A DNA stretch of 64,000 nucleotides from Winogradskyella luteola. GTDB taxonomy: Bacteria; Bacteroidota; Bacteroidia; Flavobacteriales; Flavobacteriaceae. Shown one piece after another: positions 11,897 through 21,906 of the stretch (position 1 is the first letter of the stretch; each line of letters opens with the position of its first letter). The notes under the pieces are model-generated. The model did no database searches and had not been told where the DNA came from. It saw only the letters and a program-made list of their open reading frames with translations. The stretch lies in assembly GCF_019203985.1 (NCBI RefSeq), contig NZ_JAGSPD010000009.1, forward strand, positions 62,001 through 126,000, read 5' to 3'. Position numbers and translations under genes: made by a program.

Positions 11897-12820
11897 TTAT
11901 ATTGTATTATTATCTTTTAATTCTTGCACCAATTTTATTTGGTCTGCAAAGAAACTACTTTTTTCTGGATATTTCAAACTTAAAATCTTGTAAGATTGAA
12001 TGGCTTTATCGTAATTTTTTTGTTCCAAGTAAATACGTGCTAAAGTTTCTGTCATTAAGCTATCAGAAACAGCATCTTTATTATTTACCAACTTAGGTTT
12101 CGGTGTGTTATTGGAAACTGGCTTTATTTTTGGGTTCTCACTTATAAATTTGTCTATAATGGCAAGCTTACTTTTAAGAGAATTTGTGTTTTCTTTTTCT
12201 GAAGATGTATGCTGAGACTCATCTTCCACTTCAGTTTTGTCACGCACAATAGGTTTAAAACTCGTGATTTTTAACCATTCGGTAAACGAATGATTTTCAG
12301 ATTTGTCAAACTCAAGAGGTTTACCAATGTTTAATTTATTTTCTGGTGTAATGTTGTCCACATCTACGGCAATGATGGTATTTTCGACCTTTGGTAAAGG
12401 CGTGTTCTTTGCCTTGAATAAATTAGGGTCTAAAACACCTTCGGTAGCTTTGATGTGTTCTTTTAGGGCATCGTCAATAGTAACGCTTTTATTGACTGAA
12501 ATATCATCAACCCCACTCACTTCAATAGACTTAATGTATTCAGAGTTTTGTTTGATTTGATTAGATATTTCATTTTGATTAAATTCTTCAGAGGTAATAT
12601 AATCGAACAATACACTTCGATCTGCTGTGTGAGCTGCTGTAACTTTTAGGGCGTTGTTATATTTGTAGCTTTCCTTTTGTTTAAGGCCTTTGAGGTATAA
12701 AGCTCTTAAGGATTGAAAATAAGGGTATTCTTTTATTTTGGTATAAAGCGCATCGGACTGTGATGCTGTAACCGCTTCAGGATGCTGTAAAAGATATATG
12801 AATTGTTGAAGCTGCATCAA
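11897..12820 (-). CDS. TPR-like protein of the lptE-secG operon
   Basis: 307 residues, cytoplasmic as far as can be seen, with no signal peptide. The N-terminal 100 residues are helical and Leu/Tyr-rich (YPYFQSLRALYLKGLK). A long polar linker with many Lys, Glu, Asn and Ser follows, and then a C-terminal TPR-like pair of helices (ETLARIYLEQKNYDKAIQSY, about 258-300). I recognise it as a conserved flavobacterial neighbour of lptE and secG but know no function. Tight packing between lptE and secG suggests an envelope-biogenesis role. Confidence 0.75.
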   Translation of the reverse strand: MMQLQQFIYLLQHPEAVTASQSDALYTKIKEYPYFQSLRALYLKGLKQKESYKYNNALKVTAAHTADRSVLFDYITSEEFNQNEISNQIKQNSEYIKSIEVSGVDDISVNKSVTIDDALKEHIKATEGVLDPNLFKAKNTPLPKVENTIIAVDVDNITPENKLNIGKPLEFDKSENHSFTEWLKITSFKPIVRDKTEVEDESQHTSSEKENTNSLKSKLAIIDKFISENPKIKPVSNNTPKPKLVNNKDAVSDSLMTETLARIYLEQKNYDKAIQSYKILSLKYPEKSSFFADQIKLVQELKDNNTI

Positions 12821-13324
12821 TTACCAATTTGCTAATGAAGCATTAAAAATGTCTTGTGTTAAACGTTCAAAAATAACTTCGAAGGCTTCGTCTTTTGTTC
12901 CACCTATTAATTGTGCGTTTGCATCAAAATCGAAAAAGAACGAAAAACGCTGCTCAAAATCTTTCTCCTCATCTAATGTATTAAAATAGCGTACGTTAAC
13001 ACTGATTGTTAATCGGTTTTGTGCCGCTGTATTTTGAGCTGTAGCTGTCATGGGCGCAATACGATATTCAGTAATTTCCCCTTCAAAAATTAAGTCGCCA
13101 CCAGTATTTACTAAACTTAAATTAGTTTGGTTTTGAATCAAATCTTGAAGTGCATTAGTGAAATCTATATCCAAACCTGGCTCTACCAAATCCGCATTGT
13201 TTTGAAAGAAATTAACCTGAAATGTTTTAGCATTACCTGTGTCTGCACCAGTAAATGAGTAAATGCCACAACTTATATAAGTTGAGAAAAGAAAGATGAA
13301 AAAGAGATATTTTAATATTTTCAT
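12821..13324 (-). CDS. lptE: LPS assembly lipoprotein LptE
   Basis: 167 residues with a lipoprotein signal ending in STYISC (Cys19), then GIYSFTGAD, which is typical of Bacteroidota LptE. LptE plugs the LptD barrel and helps place LPS in the outer leaflet. The domain is an alpha/beta sandwich in which GEITEYRIAPM and RLTISVNVRYFN are recognisable strands. It abuts its neighbours on both sides without gaps. Confidence 0.88.
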   Translation of the reverse strand: MKILKYLFFIFLFSTYISCGIYSFTGADTGNAKTFQVNFFQNNADLVEPGLDIDFTNALQDLIQNQTNLSLVNTGGDLIFEGEITEYRIAPMTATAQNTAAQNRLTISVNVRYFNTLDEEKDFEQRFSFFFDFDANAQLIGGTKDEAFEVIFERLTQDIFNASLANW

Positions 13325-13522
13325 TTAATAGGTATTAGGTCGTTTCATAGTTACAAAAGCATAGATATAACCAGCATTATCAGCGACATCAAAATCTACA
13401 TTAATGAGACGATAGCCTTTATAGTGCTTTTCGTTAATTAAATCCTCGGCTTCCTGCCTTATAGCTTCCGAGCTGTTTCTGGTAAACGACTTCCTTATCA
13501 TAAATATTTCTACCGCTTTCAT
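13325..13522 (-). CDS. Small conserved protein upstream of lptE
   Basis: 65 residues, no signal peptide or membrane helix. It has a short alpha/beta pattern (EAIRQEAEDLINEKHYKGY then INVDFDVAD and YIYAFVTMKR). The stop touches the lptE start, so it is cotranscribed. The tight packing supports a real gene, but I do not recognise the family. A later start at Met8 is possible. Confidence 0.55.
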   Translation of the reverse strand: MKAVEIFMIRKSFTRNSSEAIRQEAEDLINEKHYKGYRLINVDFDVADNAGYIYAFVTMKRPNTY

Positions 13523-13618
13523 TCGCTAATTTCTATTTATTTTATTGGTCTCATGGAATCAACATTACATTAAACTTTTAGAAGAATAAATTGTTTTGGT
13601 AGATTTCATAAACTTTTC

Positions 13619-14887
13619 TTAAAGATCGTATTGCTTTATTTTTCTGTAGAGCGTACGCTCACTAATACCTAATTCTGCAGCGGCTAACTTACGCTTTCCG
13701 TTATGACGTTCTAATGATTTCTTTATCAATTCTAGTTCCTTGTCTTGTAAAGATAAGGTTTCTTCTTCTTCGATTTCTTCAGCAAAATGGTATTTATCTT
13801 CAATCTCTGTGGTGACCGCATCATCATTGTCGTTGTGTTGAGGTATGGATAATACTTCTAGGTCCTCTACTGTTGTGGTTTCAAAATCTTCATCTTTATC
13901 GTCGCCATAAATTTTCTGAATGAGGTGTTCGTTATCTTTTTGCACATCTGAAGCACTGCCGTTTTTCATCAGTTCCATAGTGAGTTTCTTGAGATCGTTG
14001 AGATCACTTTTCATATCAAACAAAACTTTATACAAGATTTCGCGCTCACTACTAAAATCACTTTCAGATTTGGAGTTATTGACTACCGCAGGTAAATTAT
14101 TTCCCGTATTTGGTAAATAATGTTGAAGTGTAGCAATATTAATAGTACGATTGTGTTCTAAAACAGAAATTTGTTCAGCCACGTTTCGTAATTGCCTAAT
14201 ATTACCATTCCAACGGTATTTTAATAGTAGGTTAACCGCATCGTCGGTTAACTTTACGGTTGGCATTTTATATTTTAAGGCAAAATCGCTAGCAAACTTT
14301 CTAAATAATAAATGAATATCGTCCTTACGCTCACGTAATGCAGGCAAGTTGATCTCTATTGTGCTTAAGCGATAGTAAAGATCTTCACGAAACCTTTCCT
14401 TTTTAATAGCCTCAAACATATTAACGTTTGTGGCTGCCACTATCCTTACCTCTGTTTTTTGAACCTTACTAGAACCTACTTTTATAAATTCGCCATTTTC
14501 TAAAACACGTAATAAACGGACTTGTGTGGTTAAGGGTAGTTCTCCAACTTCATCTAAAAATATGGTGCCACCATCAGCGACCTCAAAATATCCTGAGCGT
14601 GTTTGTGTTGCACCTGTAAATGCTCCTTTTTCATGACCAAACAATTCACTATCAATCGTCCCTTCAGGAATGGCACCACAGTTAACAGCAATGTATTTGC
14701 CATGTTTACGATGCGATAGTTGATGTATGATTTTTGGGATGCTCTCTTTTCCCACACCACTCTCACCAGTGACCAATACCGAAATATCCGTTGGTGCCAC
14801 TTGTATCGCTTTTTCTATGGCGCGATTAAGTTTTGGGTCATTCCCAATAATACCGAAGCGTTGTTTTATGGCTTGTATGGATTCCAT
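13619..14887 (-). CDS. Sigma-54-dependent transcriptional activator (AAA+ and Fis-type HTH)
   Basis: 422 residues. It remodels sigma-54 RNA polymerase with ATP. The AAA+ domain starts almost at once: Walker A GESGVGKE at 41-48, the sigma-54 contact loop GAFTGA at 88-93, Walker B GTIFLDE at 107-113. There is no receiver, GAF or PAS domain, so control must act by expression level, by a partner, or through the acidic linker at about 290-375. A Fis-type HTH (RKLAAAELGISERTLYRKI) ends the protein. It lies in the miaB-lptE operon, as in related genomes, which suggests a link to envelope stress; targets are not visible here. Confidence 0.92.
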   Translation of the reverse strand: MESIQAIKQRFGIIGNDPKLNRAIEKAIQVAPTDISVLVTGESGVGKESIPKIIHQLSHRKHGKYIAVNCGAIPEGTIDSELFGHEKGAFTGATQTRSGYFEVADGGTIFLDEVGELPLTTQVRLLRVLENGEFIKVGSSKVQKTEVRIVAATNVNMFEAIKKERFREDLYYRLSTIEINLPALRERKDDIHLLFRKFASDFALKYKMPTVKLTDDAVNLLLKYRWNGNIRQLRNVAEQISVLEHNRTINIATLQHYLPNTGNNLPAVVNNSKSESDFSSEREILYKVLFDMKSDLNDLKKLTMELMKNGSASDVQKDNEHLIQKIYGDDKDEDFETTTVEDLEVLSIPQHNDNDDAVTTEIEDKYHFAEEIEEEETLSLQDKELELIKKSLERHNGKRKLAAAELGISERTLYRKIKQYDL

Positions 14888-14896
14888 TTTTTTGAT

Positions 14897-16348
14897 TTAT
14901 TCATAATAATATTGTAGCCTATGTGTAGCGTTACTATCTGTACCATAATCTAGAATAAGGTTTAATGGCAATCCATTATCTTGATTTATAAAGTCTGAAT
15001 AAAAAGTAAAATTACTATTATTAAGTGCCTCACTTGATGATGCAATTCGTGAAACATGATTATTTGAGAACTTATCGTCTGATATTAATGTATAATAGCC
15101 CACCGTACCTGATAGAATACGATTTAAATAAACTGAATTATAAACATCGTTCATGGGATTAAATGAACTATCTGTGTATTGGTAGCCAGTAGAAAATCCA
15201 GAATCAAATATGACCTCTCCATTAGCATAATACTTATAGTACTGAACATCAGTTAATTCAGATAAGGAATTATAAAAATATGTTTGTTCAGAATATCTTG
15301 GTGGGTTGAAGTCATAATCGAAAGTAACCATAGACTCGATTTTACCATTTGCATTAAATTGATATTCGATAATTAATGTATTTGTTTCATCAAAAGCACT
15401 TATTAAATTGCCTGTGTGTTGATATGTTATTGTTGAGCTTATTTCACCATCTACACTTACTATTCTTGAAGTGATTTGATTATTAGAATTATAACTGAAT
15501 GTTGTTACATTGGTAAAATCATTAGTATAATTAGTAACACTTATCAAATTATTATTACTATCATATTCAAACATTGTTTTCAGATTACCAGATGCATCTT
15601 CAGAATGGTCAAAAAGTCTCTCACCGTTAATTGTTGAATAAAAATATCTAGTTAGTAGTATATCTTCATAACCTTGAACACTACTCACGATTGAATTTTC
15701 AAGTACTTCAGTAACATAATAATAGTCCACTGCAAAAAACCTCACTTCTTTTAGGACATTTCCTCCACCATAAAAATCATTTGGGTCTAAAGGATCTGTG
15801 TTGTCATTAATTTCATGTAGATTATTTCTGCCATCACGATCACAATCTTGACTATTCCATGGTATAGAAGTTTCAGACGAAATATTAGAAAGTAAAAAGC
15901 TACATATATCTAATGTATCTGTACCATCAACTAATTCTTGACCATTAGCTACACTATCACCATCGCAATCAAATTCGTTCCATGATTCCTTTGGCTGAAC
16001 ACTTTGCCTGTCTTGAATGTAGTCACATTTATCTAATGGTGAAGTGAAATTATCATCTAAATTTTCATCGCCATCAAAATCTAGTTCATCTTTATTTTTA
16101 ACACCGTCTCCGTCGCAATCTGCATTTCTCCATGTATTAGAAGTGTCTGGATAATATTGGTGTTCCAAAACAAAATTGCACTTAATTTCAGGATCAGTAC
16201 CATCAATAATTTCTTGCTGATTGGTAACTCCGTCTCCATCCACATCGTTTGGATTAACTTGCTCGGTTTGGTCATTTGAAGCTTCATCATCATTAGCACA
16301 AGAGAATGCTAAAAACAATGTCATTATACAAAAAATAAAGTTTTTCAT
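14897..16348 (-). CDS. Lipoprotein with thrombospondin type 3 calcium repeats and YD-like repeats
   Basis: 483 residues with a lipoprotein signal ending in LAFSC (Cys17). Residues about 30-190 hold four Asp-rich calcium-binding TSP3-like repeats (DVDGDGVTNQQE, DCDGDGVKNKDE, DCDGDSVANGQE, DCDRDGRNNLHE), each with nearby Cys. The C-terminal half carries strand repeats such as FEYDSNNNLISVTNY and YQFNANGKIESM, like the YD repeats of RHS proteins. It is probably surface-exposed. It sits with 10-bp gaps between miaB and the sigma-54 activator, two genes I would expect to be adjacent, so it may be an inserted accessory gene. Confidence 0.8.
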   Translation of the reverse strand: MKNFIFCIMTLFLAFSCANDDEASNDQTEQVNPNDVDGDGVTNQQEIIDGTDPEIKCNFVLEHQYYPDTSNTWRNADCDGDGVKNKDELDFDGDENLDDNFTSPLDKCDYIQDRQSVQPKESWNEFDCDGDSVANGQELVDGTDTLDICSFLLSNISSETSIPWNSQDCDRDGRNNLHEINDNTDPLDPNDFYGGGNVLKEVRFFAVDYYYVTEVLENSIVSSVQGYEDILLTRYFYSTINGERLFDHSEDASGNLKTMFEYDSNNNLISVTNYTNDFTNVTTFSYNSNNQITSRIVSVDGEISSTITYQHTGNLISAFDETNTLIIEYQFNANGKIESMVTFDYDFNPPRYSEQTYFYNSLSELTDVQYYKYYANGEVIFDSGFSTGYQYTDSSFNPMNDVYNSVYLNRILSGTVGYYTLISDDKFSNNHVSRIASSSEALNNSNFTFYSDFINQDNGLPLNLILDYGTDSNATHRLQYYYE

Positions 16349-16358
16349 GATTTATATT

Positions 16359-17804
16359 TTAATTATTATCTGAATAGCCAACTGCCTCACCAAGCAGAGT
16401 AGCACTGGTGCAATCTGTTATTTTTACATTAACAAAATCACCGGGCTTATAGTGCTCTTTCGGGAAAACAGCAACAACGTTCTGGCTGTTTCTGCCTGCC
16501 CAATGAGCATCGGATTTTTTTGAGGATTTTTCAATTAAAATTTCTTCAACTTTGCCAACATGCTGTTGCGTTCTGTAGAGGCTATGACGACGTTGCAATG
16601 CTTGTATTTCATTAAGACGACGTTGTTTAACATCTGCTGGAATATCATCTTCCATTTTACGACCAGCCAAAGTTCCTGGTCTTTCGGAATAGGCAAACAT
16701 AAAACCATAATCGTACTTAACGTACTCCATAAGGCTTAAGGTATCTTGATGGTCTTCTTCTGTTTCTGTTGGGAAACCAGCAATCATATCTTGGCTAATA
16801 CCAACATTTGGAATGAGTCTTCGAATATTATCAATAAGCTCAAAGTATTCTTCTCGTGTGTGCAAGCGGTTCATCTCCTTTAAAATACGATTACTTCCAC
16901 TCTGTACAGGTAAATGGATATAGTTACAGATGTTTTTGTAAGCTGCCATAGTTTCTATGACATCTAAGGTCATATCCTGTGGATTAGAGGTAGAAAAACG
17001 AAAGCGCATTTTTGGTTGTGCTTTTGCACAAAGCTCTAAGAGTTTTGCAAAGTTAACAGCCGTAGCTTTTTGTAATTCTGAAGCTTTTTCAAAATCTTTT
17101 TTCAAACCGCCCCCATACCACAAATAACTATCTACATTTTGTCCTAAAAGCGTTATTTCTTTAAAGCCTTTAGACCATAGGTCGTTAACTTCTTCTATAA
17201 TACTTTGCGGGTCTCTACTGCGTTCTCTACCACGAGTAAAAGGGACTACACAAAACGTACACATATTATCACAACCACGAGTTATGGACACAAAAGCACT
17301 GATGCCGTTACTGTTTAATCGCACAGGTGAAATATCTCCATAGGTTTCTTCTTTAGAAAGAATCACATTAATGGCTTCCCTGCCTTCTTCGACTTCCGCC
17401 AAAAGATTGGGTAGGTCTTTGTATGCGTCTGGTCCCACCACCAAATCCACAATCTTTTCCTCTTCTAAAAATTTGGTTTTTAAACGTTCTGCCATACAAC
17501 CCAATACACCTACTTTCATGCTTGGATTACGCTTTTTAACCTTGTTGTAATAGGTTAAACGCTTTCTAACGGTTTGTTCTGCCTTATCTCTAATAGAACA
17601 GGTATTCACCAAGACCAAATCTGCGTCTTCAATACTTTTAGTGGTGTTAAAACCTTGTTCCGATAAGATTGAAGCCACAATCTCACTGTCACTAAAGTTC
17701 ATTTGGCAACCATAGCTCTCAATAAAGAGTTTTTTTTCGTTACCCTCTTTTTGGTCTAAAACTAAAGATTTACCTTGTTTATTTTCGTCTATTATCTTTT
17801 CCAT
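16359..17804 (-). CDS. miaB: tRNA-2-methylthio-N6-isopentenyladenosine synthase MiaB
   Basis: 481 residues from the ATG at 17804; the frame opens at 17816 but [10 protein letters not shown] is the usual family start. MiaB adds a methylthio group to i6A37 of tRNAs. The N-terminal cluster domain has Cys33, Cys69 and Cys103 (GCQMNF, NTCSIRD, LGCMAER). The radical-SAM motif CDNMCTFC gives Cys178, Cys182 and Cys185, which bind the second 4Fe-4S cluster. A TRAM domain closes the protein. It is first in the minus-strand operon that runs to secG. Confidence 0.97.
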   Translation of the reverse strand: MEKIIDENKQGKSLVLDQKEGNEKKLFIESYGCQMNFSDSEIVASILSEQGFNTTKSIEDADLVLVNTCSIRDKAEQTVRKRLTYYNKVKKRNPSMKVGVLGCMAERLKTKFLEEEKIVDLVVGPDAYKDLPNLLAEVEEGREAINVILSKEETYGDISPVRLNSNGISAFVSITRGCDNMCTFCVVPFTRGRERSRDPQSIIEEVNDLWSKGFKEITLLGQNVDSYLWYGGGLKKDFEKASELQKATAVNFAKLLELCAKAQPKMRFRFSTSNPQDMTLDVIETMAAYKNICNYIHLPVQSGSNRILKEMNRLHTREEYFELIDNIRRLIPNVGISQDMIAGFPTETEEDHQDTLSLMEYVKYDYGFMFAYSERPGTLAGRKMEDDIPADVKQRRLNEIQALQRRHSLYRTQQHVGKVEEILIEKSSKKSDAHWAGRNSQNVVAVFPKEHYKPGDFVNVKITDCTSATLLGEAVGYSDNN

Positions 17805-17914
17805 AATATATCCCATGAAAATGGAAATCTTACCTTAATTAATTTTTGTCAATAAGCATGCAAAGATAAGATTATTTTAGACTTTGTGACAAAGTGACAG
17901 TCATAAATAGTTGT

Positions 17915-17946
17915 TTTGAGTAGGTCTGAAAAAAGATTTACTTTTG
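17915..17946 (+). promoter_or_regulatory. Bacteroidota-type promoter for the membrane protein gene
   Basis: TTTG at 17915-17918 and TACTTTTG at 17939-17946 stand 20 bp apart, a textbook match. The predicted transcript starts near 17953, some 20 bases before the ATG. Confidence 0.7.
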
Positions 17947-17974
17947 AGGCACTAACTAAATAATCGCAGTTAAA

Positions 17975-18763
17975 ATGAATATTACGGAAATACAACACCG
18001 TATACAAAATGCAAAAGTTTTAGATTTCGGAACATTATTTAATCAATCTATTGAATTATTTAAGAAAACATGGGTTCAAGGTTTGGTTACTCTCCTTTTA
18101 AATATTGTATTGGCAATACCATTAGTAATGGTTATATACATACCACTCATATTTATGGGGCTAGCAGATGCCTATTCGAGTTCGTACGATACCTATGATA
18201 CATATGCTCAACCTGAATTTAACCCTATTGCATTGGTTGTAATGTTTATACTTTATCTATTTGCGATTTTTGCAATGAGTACCATTGGTCTTGGCCTTAA
18301 ATCAGCATTTTATAGAATTTGTAAGCTAAAAGACCTCGAACAAATGGGTAGGGAGGATTACTTCTATTTTTTTAAGAAACAATATTTAGGAAAGACCATA
18401 AAGCTTAGTTTGGCATATATAGGTATAAATTTAGTAGGTATTTTACTATGTGTAGTACCTCTAATTTATGCTATCGTACCGTTATCTTATGTGTTTGTTG
18501 TATATGCTTTCAATCCGGATAAATCTGTTTCAGAAATTGTCAAATTAAGTTTTGAGATAGGAAACAAAAAATGGTTTATTACTTTTGGTCTTGTAATTAT
18601 TGCAGGCTTTTTGGCAGCTATAGTGGGGATGCTTATGTGTGGTATTGGTATCTATGTAACAGCGTCATTTGCATTTTTGCCAATGTATTTTGTTTACAAA
18701 GAAATTGTGGGTTTTGATGACGAAATTGAAAGTCTTAGTCTAGAAAAAAACACAACACCTTAA
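17975..18763 (+). CDS. Integral membrane protein of unknown function
   Basis: 262 residues with five or six hydrophobic segments (about 30-60, 84-108, 139-160, 160-178 and 197-230). The soluble start includes LFNQSIELFKKTWVQG, a pattern shared with glycerophosphoryl-type or DUF4013-like membrane proteins in which an amphipathic helix leads into the bilayer. A Tyr/Asp-rich loop lies at about 66-78. No catalytic motif is visible. It is followed 44 bp later by a small lipoprotein gene, and the two may be cotranscribed. Confidence 0.7.
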   Translation: MNITEIQHRIQNAKVLDFGTLFNQSIELFKKTWVQGLVTLLLNIVLAIPLVMVIYIPLIFMGLADAYSSSYDTYDTYAQPEFNPIALVVMFILYLFAIFAMSTIGLGLKSAFYRICKLKDLEQMGREDYFYFFKKQYLGKTIKLSLAYIGINLVGILLCVVPLIYAIVPLSYVFVVYAFNPDKSVSEIVKLSFEIGNKKWFITFGLVIIAGFLAAIVGMLMCGIGIYVTASFAFLPMYFVYKEIVGFDDEIESLSLEKNTTP

Positions 18764-18807
18764 CGCAACCATTTGGGATTTTTTGCATCTTATTATAAAT
18801 ACAAGCC

Positions 18808-19245
18808 ATGAAAATTCATAAACTAAGTGTAATATTGCTATTCGCAGCATCATTATTATGTATGCAATGCGATGACGATGACGACCAACCATCTATGGTA
18901 TGTGATTTCACCACTATTATAGATAATGAACTTTACCAAAATGCACAATCTGCTTTTTACAGCTTGGTTAGTGCTCAAATAGATGAAGACTGTTTAAATA
19001 TTAAAATTTCTTCAAGTGGATGCAGTGGTGAGACCTGGGTTTTAGAATTGGTGGACTCAGGTGGTGTTTTAGATTCAGATCCTCCACAGCGAAATTTAAA
19101 ATTTGTTTTAACTAACAATGAAGCCTGTTTGGCTATATTTGAACAAGAGCGGTCTTTCGATTTAACTTCTTTGCAAGTTGAAGACACCAACGAAGTAATC
19201 TTAAATGTCGAAGATTTTCCTGAGCCAATAACATATTCGTATTAA
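18808..19245 (+). CDS. Small lipoprotein of unknown function
   Basis: 145 residues. A signal peptide ends in LLCMQC, followed by an Asp-rich stretch (DDDDDQP), which as a +2/+3 acidic sequence is common on Bacteroidota lipoproteins. The mature part has four Cys (for example in DEDCLNIKISSSGCSGETW), likely paired in disulphides, and a beta-sandwich look. I do not recognise a family. A terminator follows. Confidence 0.65.
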   Translation: MKIHKLSVILLFAASLLCMQCDDDDDQPSMVCDFTTIIDNELYQNAQSAFYSLVSAQIDEDCLNIKISSSGCSGETWVLELVDSGGVLDSDPPQRNLKFVLTNNEACLAIFEQERSFDLTSLQVEDTNEVILNVEDFPEPITYSY

Positions 19246-19271
19246 TTTTTAAGAGTCTACTAAACATATTT

Positions 19272-19299
19272 AAGGCCTTGCACAATGCAGGGCTTTTTT
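19272..19299 (+). terminator. Terminator after the small lipoprotein gene
   Basis: GCCTTGC-ACAAT-GCAGGGC with one wobble pair is followed by six T. Confidence 0.7.
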
Positions 19300-19357
19300 A
19301 GTTTTATTAATTGTTAAAACCACTATAAAATGTATGGTATTTTAGACCAAATTAGGA

Positions 19358-19384
19358 TTGTAACTTAATTTTCATATACATTTG
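19358..19384 (+). promoter_or_regulatory. Putative topA promoter
   Basis: TACATTTG at 19377-19384 fits the -7 box. A TTG at 19358-19360 is 16 bp upstream, slightly short of the usual spacing. The predicted start is about 10-15 bases before the topA ATG. Confidence 0.5.
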
Positions 19385-19404
19385 TAACCTCAAAAAAATA
19401 AATA

Positions 19405-21900
19405 ATGCCGAAGAATCTAGTCATAGTTGAGTCACCTGCAAAGGCAAAAACCATAGAAAAATTTTTAGGAAAAGATTACAAGGTAGAGTCTAGTTTTGGT
19501 CATATTGCGGACTTACCTTCAAAGGAACTTGGAGTAGATGTCGAAGGCGACTTTAAGCCCAAATACCAAGTTTCTAAGGATAAAAAAGATGTGGTTAAAA
19601 AGCTAAAGGAACTGGCCGAGAAAGCAGAAACGGTTTGGTTGGCAAGTGATGAGGATCGAGAAGGAGAGGCTATAGCTTGGCATTTGGCAGAGACTTTAAA
19701 ATTAGACAAGGAGAAGACAAAGCGTATTGTATTCCATGAGATCACAAAAAGTGCCATTAATAAAGCAATCGATAACCCTCGAAGTATAGATTACAATTTG
19801 GTTGATGCACAACAGGCGAGACGTGTATTGGACAGAATTGTAGGCTACGAATTATCACCGGTTTTATGGAGAAAAGTAAAAGGGGGCTTATCTGCGGGAA
19901 GAGTACAGTCTGTTTCGGTGAGATTGATTGTTGAGCGCGAGCGTGAGATTCAAGAATTTAATCCACTCGCATCCTATAGAGTAGATGCTGAGTTTACTAC
20001 TGCAGATGGTTCTACTTTTAAAGCAAAGCTGCCAAAAAACTTTGGTTCAAAGGCAGAAGCTGAAGCGTTTTTAAATAAAAATCTTCAGGCAACTTACCAA
20101 GTTGCAGACTTGGAGAAAAAACCTGTAAAAAAATCACCAGCACCTCCATTTACGACTTCTACTTTACAACAAGAAGCATCAAGAAAATTAGGTTTCTCTG
20201 TAGGTAGAACAATGAGTAATGCACAGCGATTATATGAGGCGGGTCTTATTACTTATATGAGAACCGACAGTGTCAATTTATCTGATGAGGCTAAAAAAGG
20301 TGCAGAAAACGAAATCGTTTCGGCTTACGGTTCAGAATATAGTAAGCCAAGAAATTACAAAGGCAAATCCAAAGGAGCGCAAGAAGCTCACGAGGCCATA
20401 AGACCTACGAATTTTGCAAATCATTCTGTGGGTGCAGAACGTGACCAATCAAGGTTATATGATTTAATATGGAAACGAGCCATCGCATCACAAATGAGCG
20501 AAGCAAAGTTAGAACGTACTAACGTTAAGATTAAGATAAATGCTTCAGAAGCTGTAAATGAACAATTCACAGCCAATGGAGAAATTATAACCTTTGATGG
20601 CTTTTTAAAAGTCTATTTAGAAGGTACGGATGATGAAGATACAGAACAATCAGGTTTATTGCCAGACTTAAAAGTATCTGATGATTTAGATAACAATTAC
20701 ATTACGGCTACCCAACGTTTCACCAGACCACCAGCAAGGTATACAGAAGCATCTTTGGTTAAAAAGTTAGAAGAGCTAGGTATTGGTCGTCCATCTACTT
20801 ATGCACCTACTATTTCTACGATTCAAAATAGAAATTATGTAGAAAAAGGTAGTGTTGATGGTGCTGAACGTAGTTATACTCAACTCATTTTAGAAGCTAA
20901 TAAAGTTGCTGAAAAAACCTTAATGGAACGTGTAGGTTCTGATAAAGGCAAGTTAGTGCCTACTGATATAGGTATGATTGTTACCGATTTTTTGGTCAAT
21001 CATTTTGAAAACATTCTCGATTACAACTTTACAGCTAGAGTAGAGGAAAGCTTTGATGATATTGCTGAAGGTAAAGAAGACTGGCGTGCAATGATGAAAG
21101 ATTTCTACAAAGGCTTTCATCCACAGGTAGAAGATGTACAAGAAAATGCTGAGCGCGAATCTGGCGAGCGTATTTTGGGAACCGACCCAAAGTCTGGCCG
21201 CCAAGTTAGTGTACGTCTGGGTAAATTTGGTCCTATGGTACAAGTTGGTACAATAGACGACGAGGAAAAACCTAAGTTTGCAAGTTTGTCACCAGAGCAA
21301 CAACTAAGTTCCATCACTTTTGAAGAAGCTATGGACTTATTTAAACTGCCGAAAGCTCTAGGACATTACAAAGATGATGAGGTTGAAGTTAATAACGGTC
21401 GTTTTGGGCCATATGTGCGTTTTGGCAAAAAGTTTGTATCGCTACCAAAAGGAGTCGACCCTCTAAGTGTGGAGTTAGAAGAGGCCATAGTATATATTAA
21501 GGAGAAAGAAAAAGCAGATGCTCCTATATATAATTACCAAGGGTTAGAGGTTACAAAAGGCAAAGGACGTTTTGGGCCGTTTATTAAATGGAACAATATG
21601 TTTATAAACGTGAATAAAAAATACGATTGGGACAATTTATCTGAAGAAGACGTTGTAACTTTGATCGAAGACAAAATCCAAAAGGAAAAAGATAAGCTTA
21701 TTCATGTTTGGGAAGATGAAGGCATACGTGTAGAGAAAGCAAGATGGGGAAGACATAATGTTATAAAAGGTAAGCAGAAAGTTGAGCTAGCTAAGACAGT
21801 TGATGTCTCTGATATGACTTTAGAAGAAGCCAAAGCGATACTAGAAAAAAACGCTCCAAAAAAGAAAACCAGAAAGAAAGCTACGACTAAAAAGAAGTAA
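19405..21900 (+). CDS. topA: DNA topoisomerase I
   Basis: 831 residues. It relaxes negative supercoils, balancing gyrase. The TOPRIM domain begins at VIVESPAKAKTIEKFLG and includes the acidic SDEDREGEAIAWH. The catalytic Tyr284 is in YMRTDSV. The C-terminus replaces classic zinc fingers with repeated small domains (GKFGPMVQVG, GRFGPYVRFG, GRFGPFIKWN, ARWGRHNVIKG), followed by a Lys-rich tail (KKKTRKKATTKKK). This layout is normal in Bacteroidota. The arginase-fold gene begins 7 bp after it, so they share a transcript. Confidence 0.97.
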   Translation: MPKNLVIVESPAKAKTIEKFLGKDYKVESSFGHIADLPSKELGVDVEGDFKPKYQVSKDKKDVVKKLKELAEKAETVWLASDEDREGEAIAWHLAETLKLDKEKTKRIVFHEITKSAINKAIDNPRSIDYNLVDAQQARRVLDRIVGYELSPVLWRKVKGGLSAGRVQSVSVRLIVEREREIQEFNPLASYRVDAEFTTADGSTFKAKLPKNFGSKAEAEAFLNKNLQATYQVADLEKKPVKKSPAPPFTTSTLQQEASRKLGFSVGRTMSNAQRLYEAGLITYMRTDSVNLSDEAKKGAENEIVSAYGSEYSKPRNYKGKSKGAQEAHEAIRPTNFANHSVGAERDQSRLYDLIWKRAIASQMSEAKLERTNVKIKINASEAVNEQFTANGEIITFDGFLKVYLEGTDDEDTEQSGLLPDLKVSDDLDNNYITATQRFTRPPARYTEASLVKKLEELGIGRPSTYAPTISTIQNRNYVEKGSVDGAERSYTQLILEANKVAEKTLMERVGSDKGKLVPTDIGMIVTDFLVNHFENILDYNFTARVEESFDDIAEGKEDWRAMMKDFYKGFHPQVEDVQENAERESGERILGTDPKSGRQVSVRLGKFGPMVQVGTIDDEEKPKFASLSPEQQLSSITFEEAMDLFKLPKALGHYKDDEVEVNNGRFGPYVRFGKKFVSLPKGVDPLSVELEEAIVYIKEKEKADAPIYNYQGLEVTKGKGRFGPFIKWNNMFINVNKKYDWDNLSEEDVVTLIEDKIQKEKDKLIHVWEDEGIRVEKARWGRHNVIKGKQKVELAKTVDVSDMTLEEAKAILEKNAPKKKTRKKATTKKK

Positions 21901-21906
21901 TACTTT

